A stretch of 64,000 nt of DNA from Rapana venosa (GCA_028751875.1 CM054151.1:35529745-35593744); one strand, 5' to 3'. Counted from the first letter of the stretch, positions 12,450-22,606 are shown. The notes: a model not told the origin generated them from the letters alone. Program-made: numbers and translations.

Positions 12450-15402
12450 TTTACAAACAAAAAAAGAGAACTCGCATTTTGGTTGAAAAAAATCGAGTCA
12501 AGATCAGTATTTCAAAAATCATATCCATAAAAATAAAAAAGAATTGACTTAATAAAGTTATTATTTTATATTCTTTCCTAGATCAACAACCCCTTTGAGG
12601 GGGATAATCGGCCAACTATTGAAAATGACTCAAGAATTTTTAAAAATTTTTGTAGACAACATTTTTGTTTAGATTTTAATTTTTCCTTTTTGTTTGCATA
12701 GTCCTATTCCATTGTACATTGGAAGGGTTTTTGGCGGAAAGGCTGGATACATTGGGGTTATGTCGCCTAAACCCCCCAGAAGGATTAGTAAATGGGTTTT
12801 AGTGTTTTTGTAATTGGAAAATTAAAAAAAATAAAAAAAATGAATAATTTTTTAGGACTTTCAAAAGTAGTGGAAAAGAGGTGTAAAATGACAATAAATT
12901 CTTTACTCGGGGGGATAAAAAAAATTTTTTTTTTAAAAAAAAATTTTTAAAAAAAATTTTTTTTTTGGGGGGGGTTTTTTTAAAAAATTTTGGGGGTTTG
13001 TTTTTGGAAAAATTTTCCAAAAAAAACCCCGGGGTTTTAAAACCCAGAAAACCAATTTTTTTTTCCCATAATTAACCAAAATTGAAAAAAAATTTTTTTT
13101 TTAAAATTTTTTTAAAAAAATCCCGGGGGGAAAAAAAAAAAATTTTAACCCAAAATTTTTTTTTAAAAAAAAAGGGGTTTTTTTTGGGGTTTTTGGGGGG
13201 GCCCCGGGGCCAGAAAGGGGGGGGTTTTTTAAAAACCCCGGGGGGAAAACCCCCCCGAAAACCCCCCCCCCCCCCCGGAAAAACCCCCCCAAAATTTTTT
13301 TTTGGGGGGTCCCAAAAAAAAAAAAACCCAAAAAAAATTTTGGGGGGGGGGGCCCCCTTTTTGGGGAAAAAAATTTTTAAAGGGGGAAAAAAACCCCCCC
13401 CAAAAAAATTTTTTTTCCCCCAAAAAAAAAATTTTGGGGGGAATTTAAAATTGGGGGAAAATTTTGGGGCCCCCCCCTTTTAAAGTTTTAAACCAACCAA
13501 AAACCCCCAAAAAAGGGGTTTTTTTTTAAAAAAAAAAAAAAAGGCCAAGAAAAAAAGGGTTTAAAAAAAAGGGGGGGGGGGGAAAAGGGGAAAAAAAGGG
13601 GGGCCGGGGGGGGGGGGGGAAAAAAACCAAAATTTTTGGGAAAAAAATAAAAAATCCCCCAAAACCCCAAAAAAAAAAAAAAGGGGAAAAAACCCCCCAA
13701 AATTTGGCCAAAAAAGGGGGTTTTTTAAAAATTGTAAAATTCCAAAAAAAAAATTTTTAAAAAGGGGAAAAAAAAAAACCAAAAAAAATTAAATTTTAAA
13801 AAAAGGGAAAAAAAAAAAAAAAAGGGGGCCCAAAAAATTAAAAACCCCCAAAAAAAGGGGGCAAAAGGGAAAAATTTTGGGGGGAAAAAAATTTAAATTA
13901 AAAAAAAAACTAAAAAAAAAAAAAAACCCCCCAAGGAAAAAAAAAAAAAAAAAATTTTAAAAACCCCCCCTTAAAAAATTAATGGGGAAAAAAAAAGGAA
14001 AAAAAAAAAAAAGGGGGGGGGAAAAAAAAAAAAGGTTTTTAAAAAAAAAAAAAAAAAAAAAAAAATTTTTTTGGGGAAAAAGGGGTTTTTGGGGGAACAA
14101 AAAAAGGGGAAAAAAGGGGGTAAAATTGGGAAAAATTTTTTTAAAAAAAGGGTTTTTAAAAAGGGGGGGGAAAAAACCCTTTGGGGCCCCTTTGGAAAAA
14201 AACCCCGGGGGGGTTTTTTGGGGAAAAAAAAACCCCCCCTTTTTCCCCCCAAAACCCCCCAAAAAAAAAAAACTTTTTTAAAAAAGGGGTTGGGGGGAAA
14301 ACCAAAAAAAAAAATTTTTAAAAAAATTTTGGGGGGGGGAAAAAAAAATTTTTTAAAAAAAAACAAAACCCCCCCCAAAAAAAAACCCCGGGAAAAAAAA
14401 GGGGGTTTTTTTGGGTTCCAAAAAAAAAAGGGCCTTTCCCCCCAAAAACCCCCCCCCCCAAAAAAAAAAATTTAACCCCGGGGGTTAAAAAAAGGGTTTT
14501 CCCCCCAAAAAAATTTTAAAGGGGCCCTTAGGGGAAACCCCCAAAAATTTTAAAACCCTTTTTTGGGGGGCCCCCCCTTTTTTTTTTTTTTGGGGAAAAA
14601 AAAAAAGGAAAAAAAAAAATTTGGGGGCCAAAAACCCCCAAAAATTTAAAAAAAGGGGGGGGCCCCGGGCCCCCAAAATTTTTAAAAAAAACGGGGGGGG
14701 GGAAAAAGGGGGAAAAAGAAAAATTGGGTAAAACCCAAAAAAAAAAAAAACCCCCGGTTTAAAAGGGGGGGGGGGAAAATAAAAAAAATTTTTTTTTTTT
14801 GGGGGGCCCCCCCCCAAAAAGGGGGGTAAAGGTTTTTTTTAAAAAAAATTTTTTAAAAAACCCCCCCCCCTTTTTTTAAAATTTTGGGGGGGGCAAAGGG
14901 GGGGGAAAAAAACCCAAAAAAACCCCTTTTTTAAAGGGGGGGGAAAAAAAAGGGGGGGGAAAAAAAAATTTTTTTTTAAAAAGGTGGGGGGCCAAAACCC
15001 CCAAAATTTTAAAAAAAAAAAACCCGGGGGGGGAAATTGGGTTTTCCCCCCCCGGGAAAAAAAAAAGGAAAAAAAAAAAAAATTTTTAAAAAAACCCAAA
15101 AAAAAAACCGGGGGGGGGGCCCCCCGGGGGAAAAAAAAAGGGGGGGGAAAGGGGGGGGGGAAAAAAAAAAATTTTTTTTTTTAAAAAAAAAAAAAACTTT
15201 TTTTTTTTTTTTAAAATTTTTTTAAAAATTTTTAAATTATTTAAAAAAAAAAAAAAAATTTTTTATTTAAATAAAAAATTTAAAAATTTTGGGGGCCCAA
15301 AAAAAAAAAAACCAAAGGTTCCCCTTTTTTTTAAAAATTGAAATTTTTTAAATTTTAAAAAATTTTAAGGGGGTTTTAGAGGAAAAAAAAAAAAAAAGGT
15401 GG
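12450..15402. other. Homopolymer-inflated block, probably failed consensus
   Basis: From about 12900 almost every base occurs in a run of three or more, in blocks such as A-runs followed by T-runs followed by G-runs. Onset is gradual from about 12450 and the end is abrupt near 15400, where normal sequence resumes. Long open frames rich in Lys/Phe/Gly/Pro across this block are translations of homopolymers and are not genes. Real DNA does not normally look like this over 2.5 kb, so I read it as a run-length artefact of assembly or consensus calling, possibly hiding real sequence. Confidence 0.85.
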
Positions 15403-15580
15403 GAAAAAGGGGAAAACAAAAAGTCAGGATGGACAACATCAGGAATGGACCAGGATTAATGAAACTCGGCAACTACTGCGCTAAAAGCCGAGGACGAATG
15501 GATGGAGGAGGCTTACCACGGCTTCGTCTGTCATGTCTCCACCACGACCGCCAAGGTCCGGCCCGATGTAGTGTGATGAA
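15403..15580 (+). mobile_element. LINE 3' fragment (ORF2 C-terminus)
   Basis: The translation shows KVRMDNIRNGPG (from about 15420) and, one frame over, WRRLTTASSVMSPPRPPRS before a stop near 15572. This matches the conserved LINE tail pattern R(W)xDNIxEWTG...W..LV..ASV.SP.RP.RSRD found in many invertebrate retrotransposons. One frame shift separates the two halves. The 5' part is lost in the homopolymer-inflated block. Confidence 0.6.
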
Positions 15581-15590
15581 TATTATGTAA

Positions 15591-15757
15591 CACGCGGGGA
15601 CCTCGGTTTATCATCTCATACCAAAAGACTCCCACCTATACCTTAACTAAAACGGTCTTGTGGAGGCGGAGGGGGCAAAAAGGGGATCGAACCACAACCA
15701 AACTTTGAATCGGACTTTTTGCTTTCTATGCAGGTGCGGTTCCTTAGACCCGATCCA
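15591..15757 (-). mobile_element. SINE family A copy, minus strand (truncated body)
   Basis: On the minus strand a tRNA-like head (GGATCGGGTCTAAGG, then B-box GTGGTTCGATCCCC at about 15690) is followed by a degraded form of the family core (GGATGAGACTATAAACCGAGG; + strand CCTCGGTTTATCATCTCAT near 15601). It most resembles the head of the + strand copy at 36513. The 3' half is missing. Confidence 0.6.
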
Positions 15758-16109
15758 GAATTTGTGCATTGTTACTTTTAATGTCACAGCGTGTTAGGTG
15801 GGCCGTATACAAACCAAATATGTGTGTTGCTTTTTAATGGAGAGCCAAGTTTGAAACTTGCCTGAATGCGACAATCTCGGCGATCGCAAACCCCCCCCAG
15901 AAATGAAAGATAAATCATCAAGGCATTGTAATGATAATTTTATTTTCATGGAAGTCAGTCTGTATTTAAAAGTTGTTGACAACGGTCTGGTTGACCAGGC
16001 ACAGCTTGAGTAAAACAAAAAAGGGGACGATGCTGACAGTCGCAACTGTACTTATTTTGGGAACAGGTCCATCATTAGTGCTTTTTTGGGAAAAAACACA
16101 AACCTAACA

Positions 16110-16200
16110 ACTCACATATTATAAAATATATTATTTATATATATATTATAAATTATATATTATATATAATTATATTTATTTTATTATATCTTATATAATA
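16110..16200 (+). repeat. (AT)n-rich microsatellite
   Basis: TATA/ATTATA repeats directly precede the 5' end of an AAT/CA dispersed element copy. Confidence 0.85.
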
Positions 16201-16585
16201 TGGAATTATATGCGCTGAATCTTGTAAAAAACAAACAATCGAAGCGCTTGCACTCAATCATTACAGGCATGCAACTCTCCTTAAACATAAATGAGAAATC
16301 CATGCGGCGCAACGCCGCACACGCACGCACACACATACACACACACACAACACACCACACACACAAAACACCACACACACACAACACACACAAACACGGA
16401 ACAACACTTAGACGGTGAAAGATGCTTTTGGAAAATTAGGGACGATATTGTGGGGGGAAATCTAGAAAGGGAAAGTGTGTTTTGAGGCAGGATTTGTAAG
16501 AATCAAGTGAAGGCTTTTGACAAAAGTGAAAGAGGGGGGTTTCATTCAGGTGGAAGGACCGAAAAACAGAAAAGGGGAGCGACGG
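16195..16585 (+). mobile_element. AAT/CA dispersed element, copy 1
   Basis: The diagnostic 5' segment ATGGAATTATATGCGCTGAA then TCTTGTAAAAAACAAACAA and AAGCGCTTGCACTCA is followed by an internal CA array (16319-16397) and a 3' segment ending near GAGCGACGGCC. Three other copies share the same order: an AT-rich or AAT-rich start, the GCGCTGAATCTTGTAAA segment, an internal (CA)n, and the end GAGCGACGGC. No open frame is present, so it is non-autonomous. I do not recognise its class; Helitron-derived and pearl-like elements of molluscs are possibilities known for carrying microsatellites. Confidence 0.7.
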
Positions 16586-16611
16586 CCCCAACAGTGGTTT
16601 GTTGAATTTGA

Positions 16612-16639
16612 ATATTATATATATGTGTGTTATTGCTAA

Positions 16640-16670
<31 letters not shown>

Positions 16671-16735
16671 TATATATATTTATATATATTATATATATAT
16701 AATTATATATATTATATATATATATATATATGTAC
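16612..16735 (+). repeat. (AT)n microsatellite
   Basis: Nearly pure TA dinucleotides with short interruptions. Confidence 0.9.
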
Positions 16736-17059
16736 ATGGGTTGAGATCAATGGCAAAAAAACTTGCCTGAAAACTTGGCGGACTGTGGGGGAAATTTCAG
16801 ACAGGCGTTTTAAGGTGATTTACAGTGCCTCAGTAAGTCCTGTGTAGTCTGTCTGCCCACTGTCTATCTTGTTTTCTATTCTTTTTTTTTTTTATATCGA
16901 TAATAGATGAATATGCACTCACGTGTTTTTACCTACATCCAGCCCCCTTTGTGCTTGTGGATTTGTACATTTTGTCATCAAACGGTGGCCTACTCTTCAG
17001 ACTCATATGCACTCTCACTGTTTGTAGAAGCCGGCTGGAATCCAGAAATTTCCCATGGC

Positions 17060-17128
17060 TTTTATAGGGTTCGAACCCGCGACCTTCCAGTCCCCAACCC
17101 AAGGCACTGACCACTGCGCCATGGTGGC
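17060..17128 (-). mobile_element. tRNA-like pol III promoter module (SINE head), minus strand
   Basis: On the minus strand, an A-box-like TGGCGCAGTGGTCAGTGCC (about 17103-17121) is followed after about 32 bases by a canonical B-box GGGTTCGAACCC (17067-17078). The spacing fits a tRNA-type internal promoter. A cloverleaf is not evident: no clear acceptor stem pairs the ends and no CCA-ready terminus is seen. It is therefore better read as a SINE head or tRNA relic than as a functional tRNA. Confidence 0.6.
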
Positions 17129-17132
17129 TGGT

Positions 17133-17827
17133 TGACATGGAGGAATCGTTACAGGGGCTCCCCCGGTACCAGTAGACAGACCTGAAGGAACTGTTACAGA
17201 GGGTTCGTAATCACCAGTCCTTTATAGACAGTCATCAAAGAACCGTTACAGGGGTTCCCTTTGGCTCCAGCCCTACAAACAGACAGACGTGGATGAATTT
17301 TTACTGGGTGTTCACTAATCACCGGCCCTACGTTAGACAGTATGACGAACTGTTACAGAGATTCCCTACGCAAACCCGTCTGAATTAGATAGACATTTAA
17401 AAAAAACACTGTTACAGGAGGTTTCCTAGACACGGTCTTGCAAAACCACAGACATGAAGGACTTGTTGAACAGTTTCCCTTTGAAACCGGTCTACAGTAG
17501 ACAGAAATGAAGGATCGTTACAAGGGTTTCACAAATCACAAGTCCTACAGCAGACAGACATGAATAAACTGTTACAGAGGTTCCCTAGGCACCAGTCCTT
17601 CAGCAGACAGACATGAATAAACTGTTACAGAGGTTCCCTAGGCACCAGTCCTTCAGTAGACAGACATGAACAAACTGTTACAGAGGTTCCCTAGGCAGCA
17701 GTCCTACAGCAGACAGGCATGAATAAACTGTTACAAGGGTTCCCTAGGCAGCAGTCCTTCAGCAGACAGACATGAATAAACTGTTACAAGGGTTCCCTAG
17801 GCACCAGTCCTACAGTAGGCAGACACG
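17133..17827 (+). repeat. 53-bp minisatellite, about 12-13 units
   Basis: Units contain CAGACAGACATGAATAAACT, GTTACAGAGGTTCCCTAGGC and ACCAGTCCTACAG-like segments. Units from about 17550 to 17820 are nearly identical, while those from 17133 to about 17500 are diverged, so the array is younger toward its 3' end. Unit length of about 53 bp was counted from the two near-identical units around 17590-17700. Confidence 0.9.
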
Positions 17828-18085
17828 GGTAGTGTGTTGTAGAAGAAAGCTTGGGAGGACACTGCCAGTCTGAAACACATTAGACCATGTACCAGCACAG
17901 TAGTGGTAGCTGAATTATTGTCCGTGGAGAGTGAGGTGGTGGTGTAGCCCTGTGGGTCCTCGTGCTCTGAGTCTGCAGCAGCCTGCATCCTCTTGGACAG
18001 ATTTCCAATGAGGTGACGTTTTAAAGAGAATTTCCCTCTGGGTTTAGCCGTAGTAATTACCCTTTCCCCACACGAAGTCTCTAAG
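17828..18085 (-). CDS. Unrecognised minus-strand open frame, possible exon
   Basis: The minus strand stays open for about 95 codons from 18085 down to the 53-bp array. The composition is protein-like (GKFSLKRHLIGNLSKRMQ, then EHEDPQGYTTTSLSTD) rather than repeat-like, in contrast to almost all other open frames nearby. I do not recognise a family. Its 5' side runs straight into a GT/CA array and its 3' side into the minisatellite, so splice sites cannot be assigned with confidence. It may be an exon or part of an unrecognised repeat. Confidence 0.2.
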
Positions 18086-18102
18086 ACGAGACTATACCGA
18101 TG

Positions 18103-18122
18103 CCGTGTGTGTGTGTGTGTGT

Positions 18123-18168
<46 letters not shown>

Positions 18169-18340
18169 GTGGTGTGTGTGTGTGTGTGTGTGTAAAGTGT
18201 TGTTGTGGTGTGTGTGTGGTTGTGTGTGTGTGTGTGTGTAAAGTGGTTGTGTGTGTGTGTGTAAAGTGGTTGTGTGTGTGGTTGTGTGTGTGTGTGTGTG
18301 TGTGTGTGTGGTGTGGTGTGGTTGTACGTGTGTATGGGGG
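18103..18340 (+). repeat. (GT)n array with TAAAG interruptions
   Basis: Long TG tracts are punctuated by the recurring interruption GTAAAGTGGT or GTAAAGTGTT at about 18165, 18192, 18239 and 18261. This suggests higher-order duplication of a GT-plus-TAAAGTG unit. Confidence 0.9.
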
Positions 18341-18404
18341 GGGGGAGTATCTGAAAAGCACTCATAAAAATCCAATCCATTAGTTTGTCGAAGACTATAT
18401 CAGC

Positions 18405-18700
18405 GGGGACGGGATAGCTCAGTGGTCGGAGCGCTCGCTTTCCTCCAGCCAAGTTAAGCAGCGTCGAGCGTGGTTACCACTTGGATGGGTGACCGTTTGC
18501 GCGCCTTGGCTTCAGTACAGTTCCCCCAGTTCCCCCAGCTGTAAATGGGTACCTGCCCTCTTTAGGGTCAGGGAAGGTAAAGCAGCGAGTGAGAGGAGAT
18601 GGGCGCCGCCCTCAATATGCTGGCCCTAGAAAAGTGAGGTCTCTGACGCCTCGCTCCCCTACGACCTTATAGGTTATGGACTCCTTTACCTTTACCTTTT
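18405..18700 (+). mobile_element. Chimeric tRNA/5S rRNA SINE (family B), best-preserved copy
   Basis: The element opens with a tRNA-like head: GGGGACGGGATAGCTCAGTG with A-box-like TAGCTCAGTGGTCGG at 18415-18429. Instead of a tRNA B-box it continues into a segment resembling the 3' half of 5S rRNA (18454-18498: AAGTTAAGCAGCGTCGAGCG, then CACTTGGATGGGTGACCG), about 38 of 45 positions matching the eukaryotic 5S consensus as I remember it. The 5S box A and box C regions are both included. The body holds GTAAATGGGTACCTGCC, CGCCGCCCTCAATATGCTGG and an end ending in repeated TTTACC. Full-length copies are about 260-290 bp. It has no coding capacity and would depend on a LINE for movement. Confidence 0.85.
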
Positions 18701-18734
18701 ATACCAGCTTATAATCATGGCCAGAGGCTTGGCT

Positions 18735-18822
18735 GACACGAACACACACACACACACTACACACACACGACACACGCACTACACTCACACACACACACAC
18801 ACACACCACACACTACACACAC

Positions 18823-18853
<31 letters not shown>

Positions 18854-19118
18854 TACACACACACTCACACACACACACACACACACTACACACACACTCA
18901 CCACACACACTACACACACACTACACACACACACACACACTACACTACACTACACACACTACACACACACACACACACACACACACTAACACACACACTA
19001 CACACACAACACACACACTACACTACACAACACTACACACACACACACTACACACACACACACAACACACAACACACACACACTACTACACACACACACA
19101 CATACACACACACACACG

Positions 19119-19155
<37 letters not shown>

Positions 19156-19225
19156 CACACACGAACACACACACACTACACACACACACCACACAGAACA
19201 CACACACACACATAACACACACATA
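18735..19225 (+). repeat. (CA)n array with TACACAC interruptions
   Basis: CA dinucleotides are broken by many CT and AA substitutions. Reverse-strand open frames read as Cys/Val-rich and are not genes. Confidence 0.95.
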
Positions 19226-19403
19226 ACACAGAGCTACAGCTTAGACTCTGATGCTAAGAGAGGGATGTCTGATTCAGCTCCCCTGCAAAACGTGGTCACT
19301 ATGCTACAATGCTACGTCCCGAAATTGTTTTAAAGTAAGGAAACAAGACGTGCTACAGCTAGTTTGTTGAGTCTCTGCCTCACTGTCTGCAGGGGGTGCG
19401 AAG

Positions 19404-19409
<6 letters not shown>

Positions 19410-19452
<43 letters not shown>
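19410..19452 (+). repeat. (CA)n microsatellite
   Basis: An uninterrupted CA run lies immediately upstream of a SINE family A body. Confidence 0.95.
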
Positions 19453-19454
<2 letters not shown>

Positions 19455-19471
19455 GCCGACTCAACTCTTCC

Positions 19472-19718
19472 CAAAAGTCCTTCGGATGAGACTATAAACC
19501 GAGGGCCCGTGTGCGAACGCACGCAGAACATCTTGCGCACACGTTAAATCCTGTTCCGCTGTTCGTAACAGTAGGCCATTGTGTGCCGGTGGGAACATAT
19601 GACAAATTTACAAAACTGCATACACACGGGGACTGGATGTAAAAATAAAGCACATAGGTGCTTATTCCATTATCCTCGATATGAATAGATGAAATAAAAA
19701 ATAAATAAAAATAAACAC
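19472..19718 (+). mobile_element. SINE family A copy, + strand, body and 3' end
   Basis: It starts at the conserved AAAGTCCTTCGGATGAGACT block and continues through CACACGTTAAATCCTGTTCC and GTGCCGGTGGGAACATATG to the 3' marker GCTTATTCCATTATCCTCGA, then an A-rich AAATAAATAAA tail. The tRNA-like head is absent or replaced by the CA array upstream. Confidence 0.85.
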
Positions 19719-20100
19719 GCACACACACAGACATACACACACACCACACACACACACACACAGATTCACAGCCTCTACACCCTGATGCTTAGGAGGGATG
19801 CCTGATTCAGACAAGCGCGCCCACACACGCACACACCTACACACACAACACACATACACACACACACACACCACACACGACTGACACACAAGCAACACAG
19901 CACAGAGCCTTTCAATCTCTCCATCCCAGTTTTCAGACCCACGACTGTGCTAGCTAACCCAGCCAAGCGTGTCCCATCTAGACAGTGCAGCGTTCCCGAG
20001 AGGAGGTAGGCACAAGCCATACTAATCATACATAGCACCACCAGCAAGCCAGCTGGCGTGTGTAGCTAGCTAGCTAGCTCTGGGCTGTCTTGTGCTGCAG

Positions 20101-20205
20101 GCTTACAAAACCTGGGTGAGGGAGCACAACAACGGGCTGGAGGAGAAGCCGTTGCCAGGTCTGGGCTTGACGGTCGACAAACTCTTCTTCCTCAACTACG
20201 CTCAG
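20101..20205 (+). CDS. M13 (neprilysin-like) metallopeptidase gene 1, antepenultimate exon
   Basis: This 105-base exon is open in frame 0 (35 codons, phase 0 at both ends). It is bounded by a good acceptor (CTTGTGCTGCAG) and a CAG|GTGAAT donor. It encodes AYKTWVREHNN at its start and LPGLGLTVDKLFFLNYAQ at its end. This is the diagnostic C-terminal block of M13 zinc peptidases, which in neprilysin and ECE reads LPGLxLTxxQLFFLNFAQ and directly precedes VWC. The family cleaves bioactive peptides, usually as type II membrane ectoenzymes. The exon has no frameshift. The upstream exons with HExxH and GENIADNGG were not found in this window, perhaps because introns are long or lost in the damaged 12.5-15.4 kb block. 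Confidence 0.9.
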
Positions 20206-20408
20206 GTGAATTCCTTTTTTTGTTTTTTTTTCCTTTTCGGAAATGAATTGACTTGCTTGTTGGTACTTGTCATCGTTGTGCGCGTGTTGTTGTTTTTTTT
20301 GTTTTGTTTTTGTTTTGCGCGCTATTGATTTGCGATTGTTGTATTCACTCTTCTGTAAGCGTTCAGAAGATGTCTGTTATTTGTCCTAGAATTTTGCGTT
20401 AGTAACAT

Positions 20409-20775
20409 CAATGTTCAGTGGTCAGAGCACTTGCTTCTCGCACCCCAGCTACTGTTTGAAGCAGCATCGAGTGTGGTTACCACTTGGATGGGTGACCGTT
20501 TGCGCGCGTTGGCTTCCGCACAGTTATAATAATAATAATAATGTATGGAACTTATATAGCGCTGAATCTTGTAAAGCAACAAATCAAAGCGCCCAGTTCC
20601 CCCAGTTCATCCAACTGTAAATGGGTACCTGCCTCTTTAGGGTCAGAGAAGGTAGAGCAGAGATGGAGAGGAGATGGGCGCCGCCCTCAATATGCTGGCC
20701 CTAGAGAAGTGAGGTCTCTGATGTCTCACTTCCCTACGACCACAGATGGTTATGGGACACCTTTACCTTTATAGT
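20409..20775 (+). mobile_element. Chimeric tRNA/5S SINE (family B) interrupted by an AAT element fragment
   Basis: The head and 5S-like segment (GTGGTTACCACTTGGATGGG) run to about 20526. The element then resumes at 20595 with CCAGTTCCCCCAG and continues to the ATGGGACACCTTTACC end. The interruption is the short AAT element at 20527-20594. It lies in an intron of M13 gene 1. Confidence 0.85.
20527..20594 (+). mobile_element. AAT/CA dispersed element, short copy 2, nested in a SINE
   Basis: About 67 bases run from ATAATAATAATAATGTATGG to CAAATCAAAGCGC. The copy ends exactly at GCGC, and GCGCTGAATCTTG near its middle forms an imperfect inverted repeat with that end. The host SINE is interrupted within its CAGTT-rich segment, so this is a real insertion later than the SINE. 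Confidence 0.75.
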
Positions 20776-21025
20776 ATAACTATTGCTACTGCTGTCATGA
20801 AAAACAAAGACAGATAAAGGTAGTAGATAGTCCATGGTCCTCTTAATAAAAAAATGTTTTTTTATCAATAGTACATTTGAACTAGACAAAGAAAAACAAC
20901 AGTCAGGCGGTTATTCCGAGACGTCCGTTAGATAAGGAAGAATGACCTAAGAGAGTGGGGGATTTGACGTGCACATCATGAAACCTAGCAGGAAGTCTGA
21001 GGCTTGTGAGTACTCCGTGACATAT

Positions 21026-21562
21026 AATAATAATAACAATAATAATAATAACAATACTAATAATATTAATAACGATAATAATAATGATAATAATAACGAT
21101 AATAATAATAATAATGATAATAATGATGATAATGATAATAATAAATGGAATTTATATAGCGCTATATCTTGCAGAGACAAATCAAAGCACTCGCACTCAA
21201 CTCATTCTTACACGGTCATACAACCAGGAACAATTAATAGTTCCATCGAGCACGTACGCTCGCGCACAAATACAAGCAAGAGCACACACACACACAACAA
21301 CAAACACACAACACACCACACACACACACACACACACACCACACTGCAATAACAACAGACACACAGGTCACAAACCAGTAGAGGCGAAAATCTTGGCTGT
21401 TAAGAAAAAGCTTGAGAGAGAAAGTAGAAGAGGAAAAAACTTAGGTTTAACAAAAAATATATGTCTTGAGATTGTTTTAAAGTGTCATAAATACTTTGGC
21501 TAGAGATGAGAGGGATGTCATTCCAATTCGATGACCTGAAAATAGAGAAAGAGCGACGGCCA
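21026..21562 (+). mobile_element. AAT/CA dispersed element, copy 3
   Basis: An AAT/GAT array of about 115 bases leads into ATGGAATTTATATAGCGCTA, then AGACAAATCAAAGCACTCGC, an internal CA array (21277-21343), and the 3' region with AATCTTGGCTGTTAAG and the terminal AGAGCGACGGC. Lies in an intron of M13 gene 1, + strand. Non-coding. Confidence 0.75.
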
Positions 21563-22466
21563 TGTTCATAATATTCTTCCTAAAATAAATTTAAAAAGGT
21601 CCTCTCAGCTGGAGACTTCATCGTAGGGTCTTTCTGAACTGCCATAGACTTGCAGTGGCTTGAGGTCGTCTGCACACACAGTAGTCAAAGTCCACACTGT
21701 CCACCAGAAAATCGCTATCAATTCACAACATCTTTTGAAAACAAAATTAAAATACGAAAACAAAAGTTTCTTTTTCTTTTGCAAAGCTCACTTTCTATCA
21801 AAGGTAAATTATTGAACCCTGTACAAACAAAAACGACAAAATAAAGTATTTGAAGGGAGTCGTCTTTCCCACAGTAGTCATATCATCCACCTGTTGTTCT
21901 AAGCTGAGGTGGTCAGCAATCAATCTTTCCAGGACTAGTTTTTTGTTACTGTCTAGAAATTAAGGTTCACCAATGGTGAATTTTTTTTTTTTTTTGCGTA
22001 AGTGACTGCTTTTGCCGCTATCAATAGAAGAAGCTTACAAGATATCAATTCAAATAGGACTCCTTTACAGGTCGATATGCTTTGAAGAGCTATGCAAAAC
22101 CCATCTGCATCCATGATGATATAATTATCTACCTACCATAAAAACCAGAATTTTCTCCATCCAATAAGGACGTAATTATATTATCACCTGAAGAAAAATA
22201 CGGCTGTCTGTGAGGCCATGTACTTTAAAGCACACATGCACACTTTTCGTCCACTCGTGTTCTCTGACAGAGACTGCCCTGTGTGGGCAAGAGTGTATAT
22301 TCTGGGTGACACCCAGAGGGCTAAGTGGTGGAACGCCAAGCAACAACAACAGCAGCAACAACAACAACAGCAACAACAGCAACATCAGTACCAATAACCT
22401 CACATACCATTAATTTAGGCCCAAGCCCCCAAATATGTGCGTACATGCCTGCATTTTGCTGTGCAG
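21563..22466. other. Intronic sequence of M13 gene 1, with a CAA/CAG repeat
   Basis: Nothing is recognised apart from a (CAA)n/(CAG)n tract at about 22340-22390 and a T run near 21980. It ends in a plausible polypyrimidine-AG acceptor (TGCATTTTGCTGTGCAG) for the next exon. Confidence 0.6.
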
Positions 22467-22543
22467 GTATGGTGTGGAAAGATCACGCCGCAAAAAGCGC
22501 AGAGTAAAATTGAGAACGATGTTCATTCGCAGCACAGTTTCAG
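22467..22543 (+). CDS. M13 (neprilysin-like) metallopeptidase gene 1, penultimate exon
   Basis: The 77-base exon is open throughout. It starts in phase 0 directly after the previous exon's FLNYAQ and ends after two bases of an Arg codon. It encodes VWCGKITPQKAQSK and ENDVHSQHSFR. Neprilysins have VWCGxxRPExAxxxIxxDVHSPxxFR at this point with the same split Arg codon, so both sequence and phase agree. The Cys of VWC forms a family disulphide, and the DVHS segment contains the conserved His/Ser region near the C-terminus. The usual RPE is TPQ here. The donor GT (22544) is the first dinucleotide of a TG microsatellite. Confidence 0.88.
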
Positions 22544-22553
22544 GTGTGTATGT

Positions 22554-22606
<53 letters not shown>

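Noticed and set aside
13082..15225. Many Lys/Phe/Gly/Pro-rich open frames of 60-135 codons
   Set aside because: They are translations of inflated homopolymer runs and appear on both strands in all frames; no motif or codon structure.
17060..17128. A functional tRNA gene
   Set aside because: A- and B-box are present but no convincing acceptor and anticodon stems were found.
18081..18452. Long His/Thr-rich minus-strand frames
   Set aside because: Translation of the GT array on the reverse strand.
18405..18520. A 5S rRNA gene
   Set aside because: Only the 3' half is 5S-like, it is fused to a tRNA-like head, and the unit is dispersed in several copies; it is a SINE.
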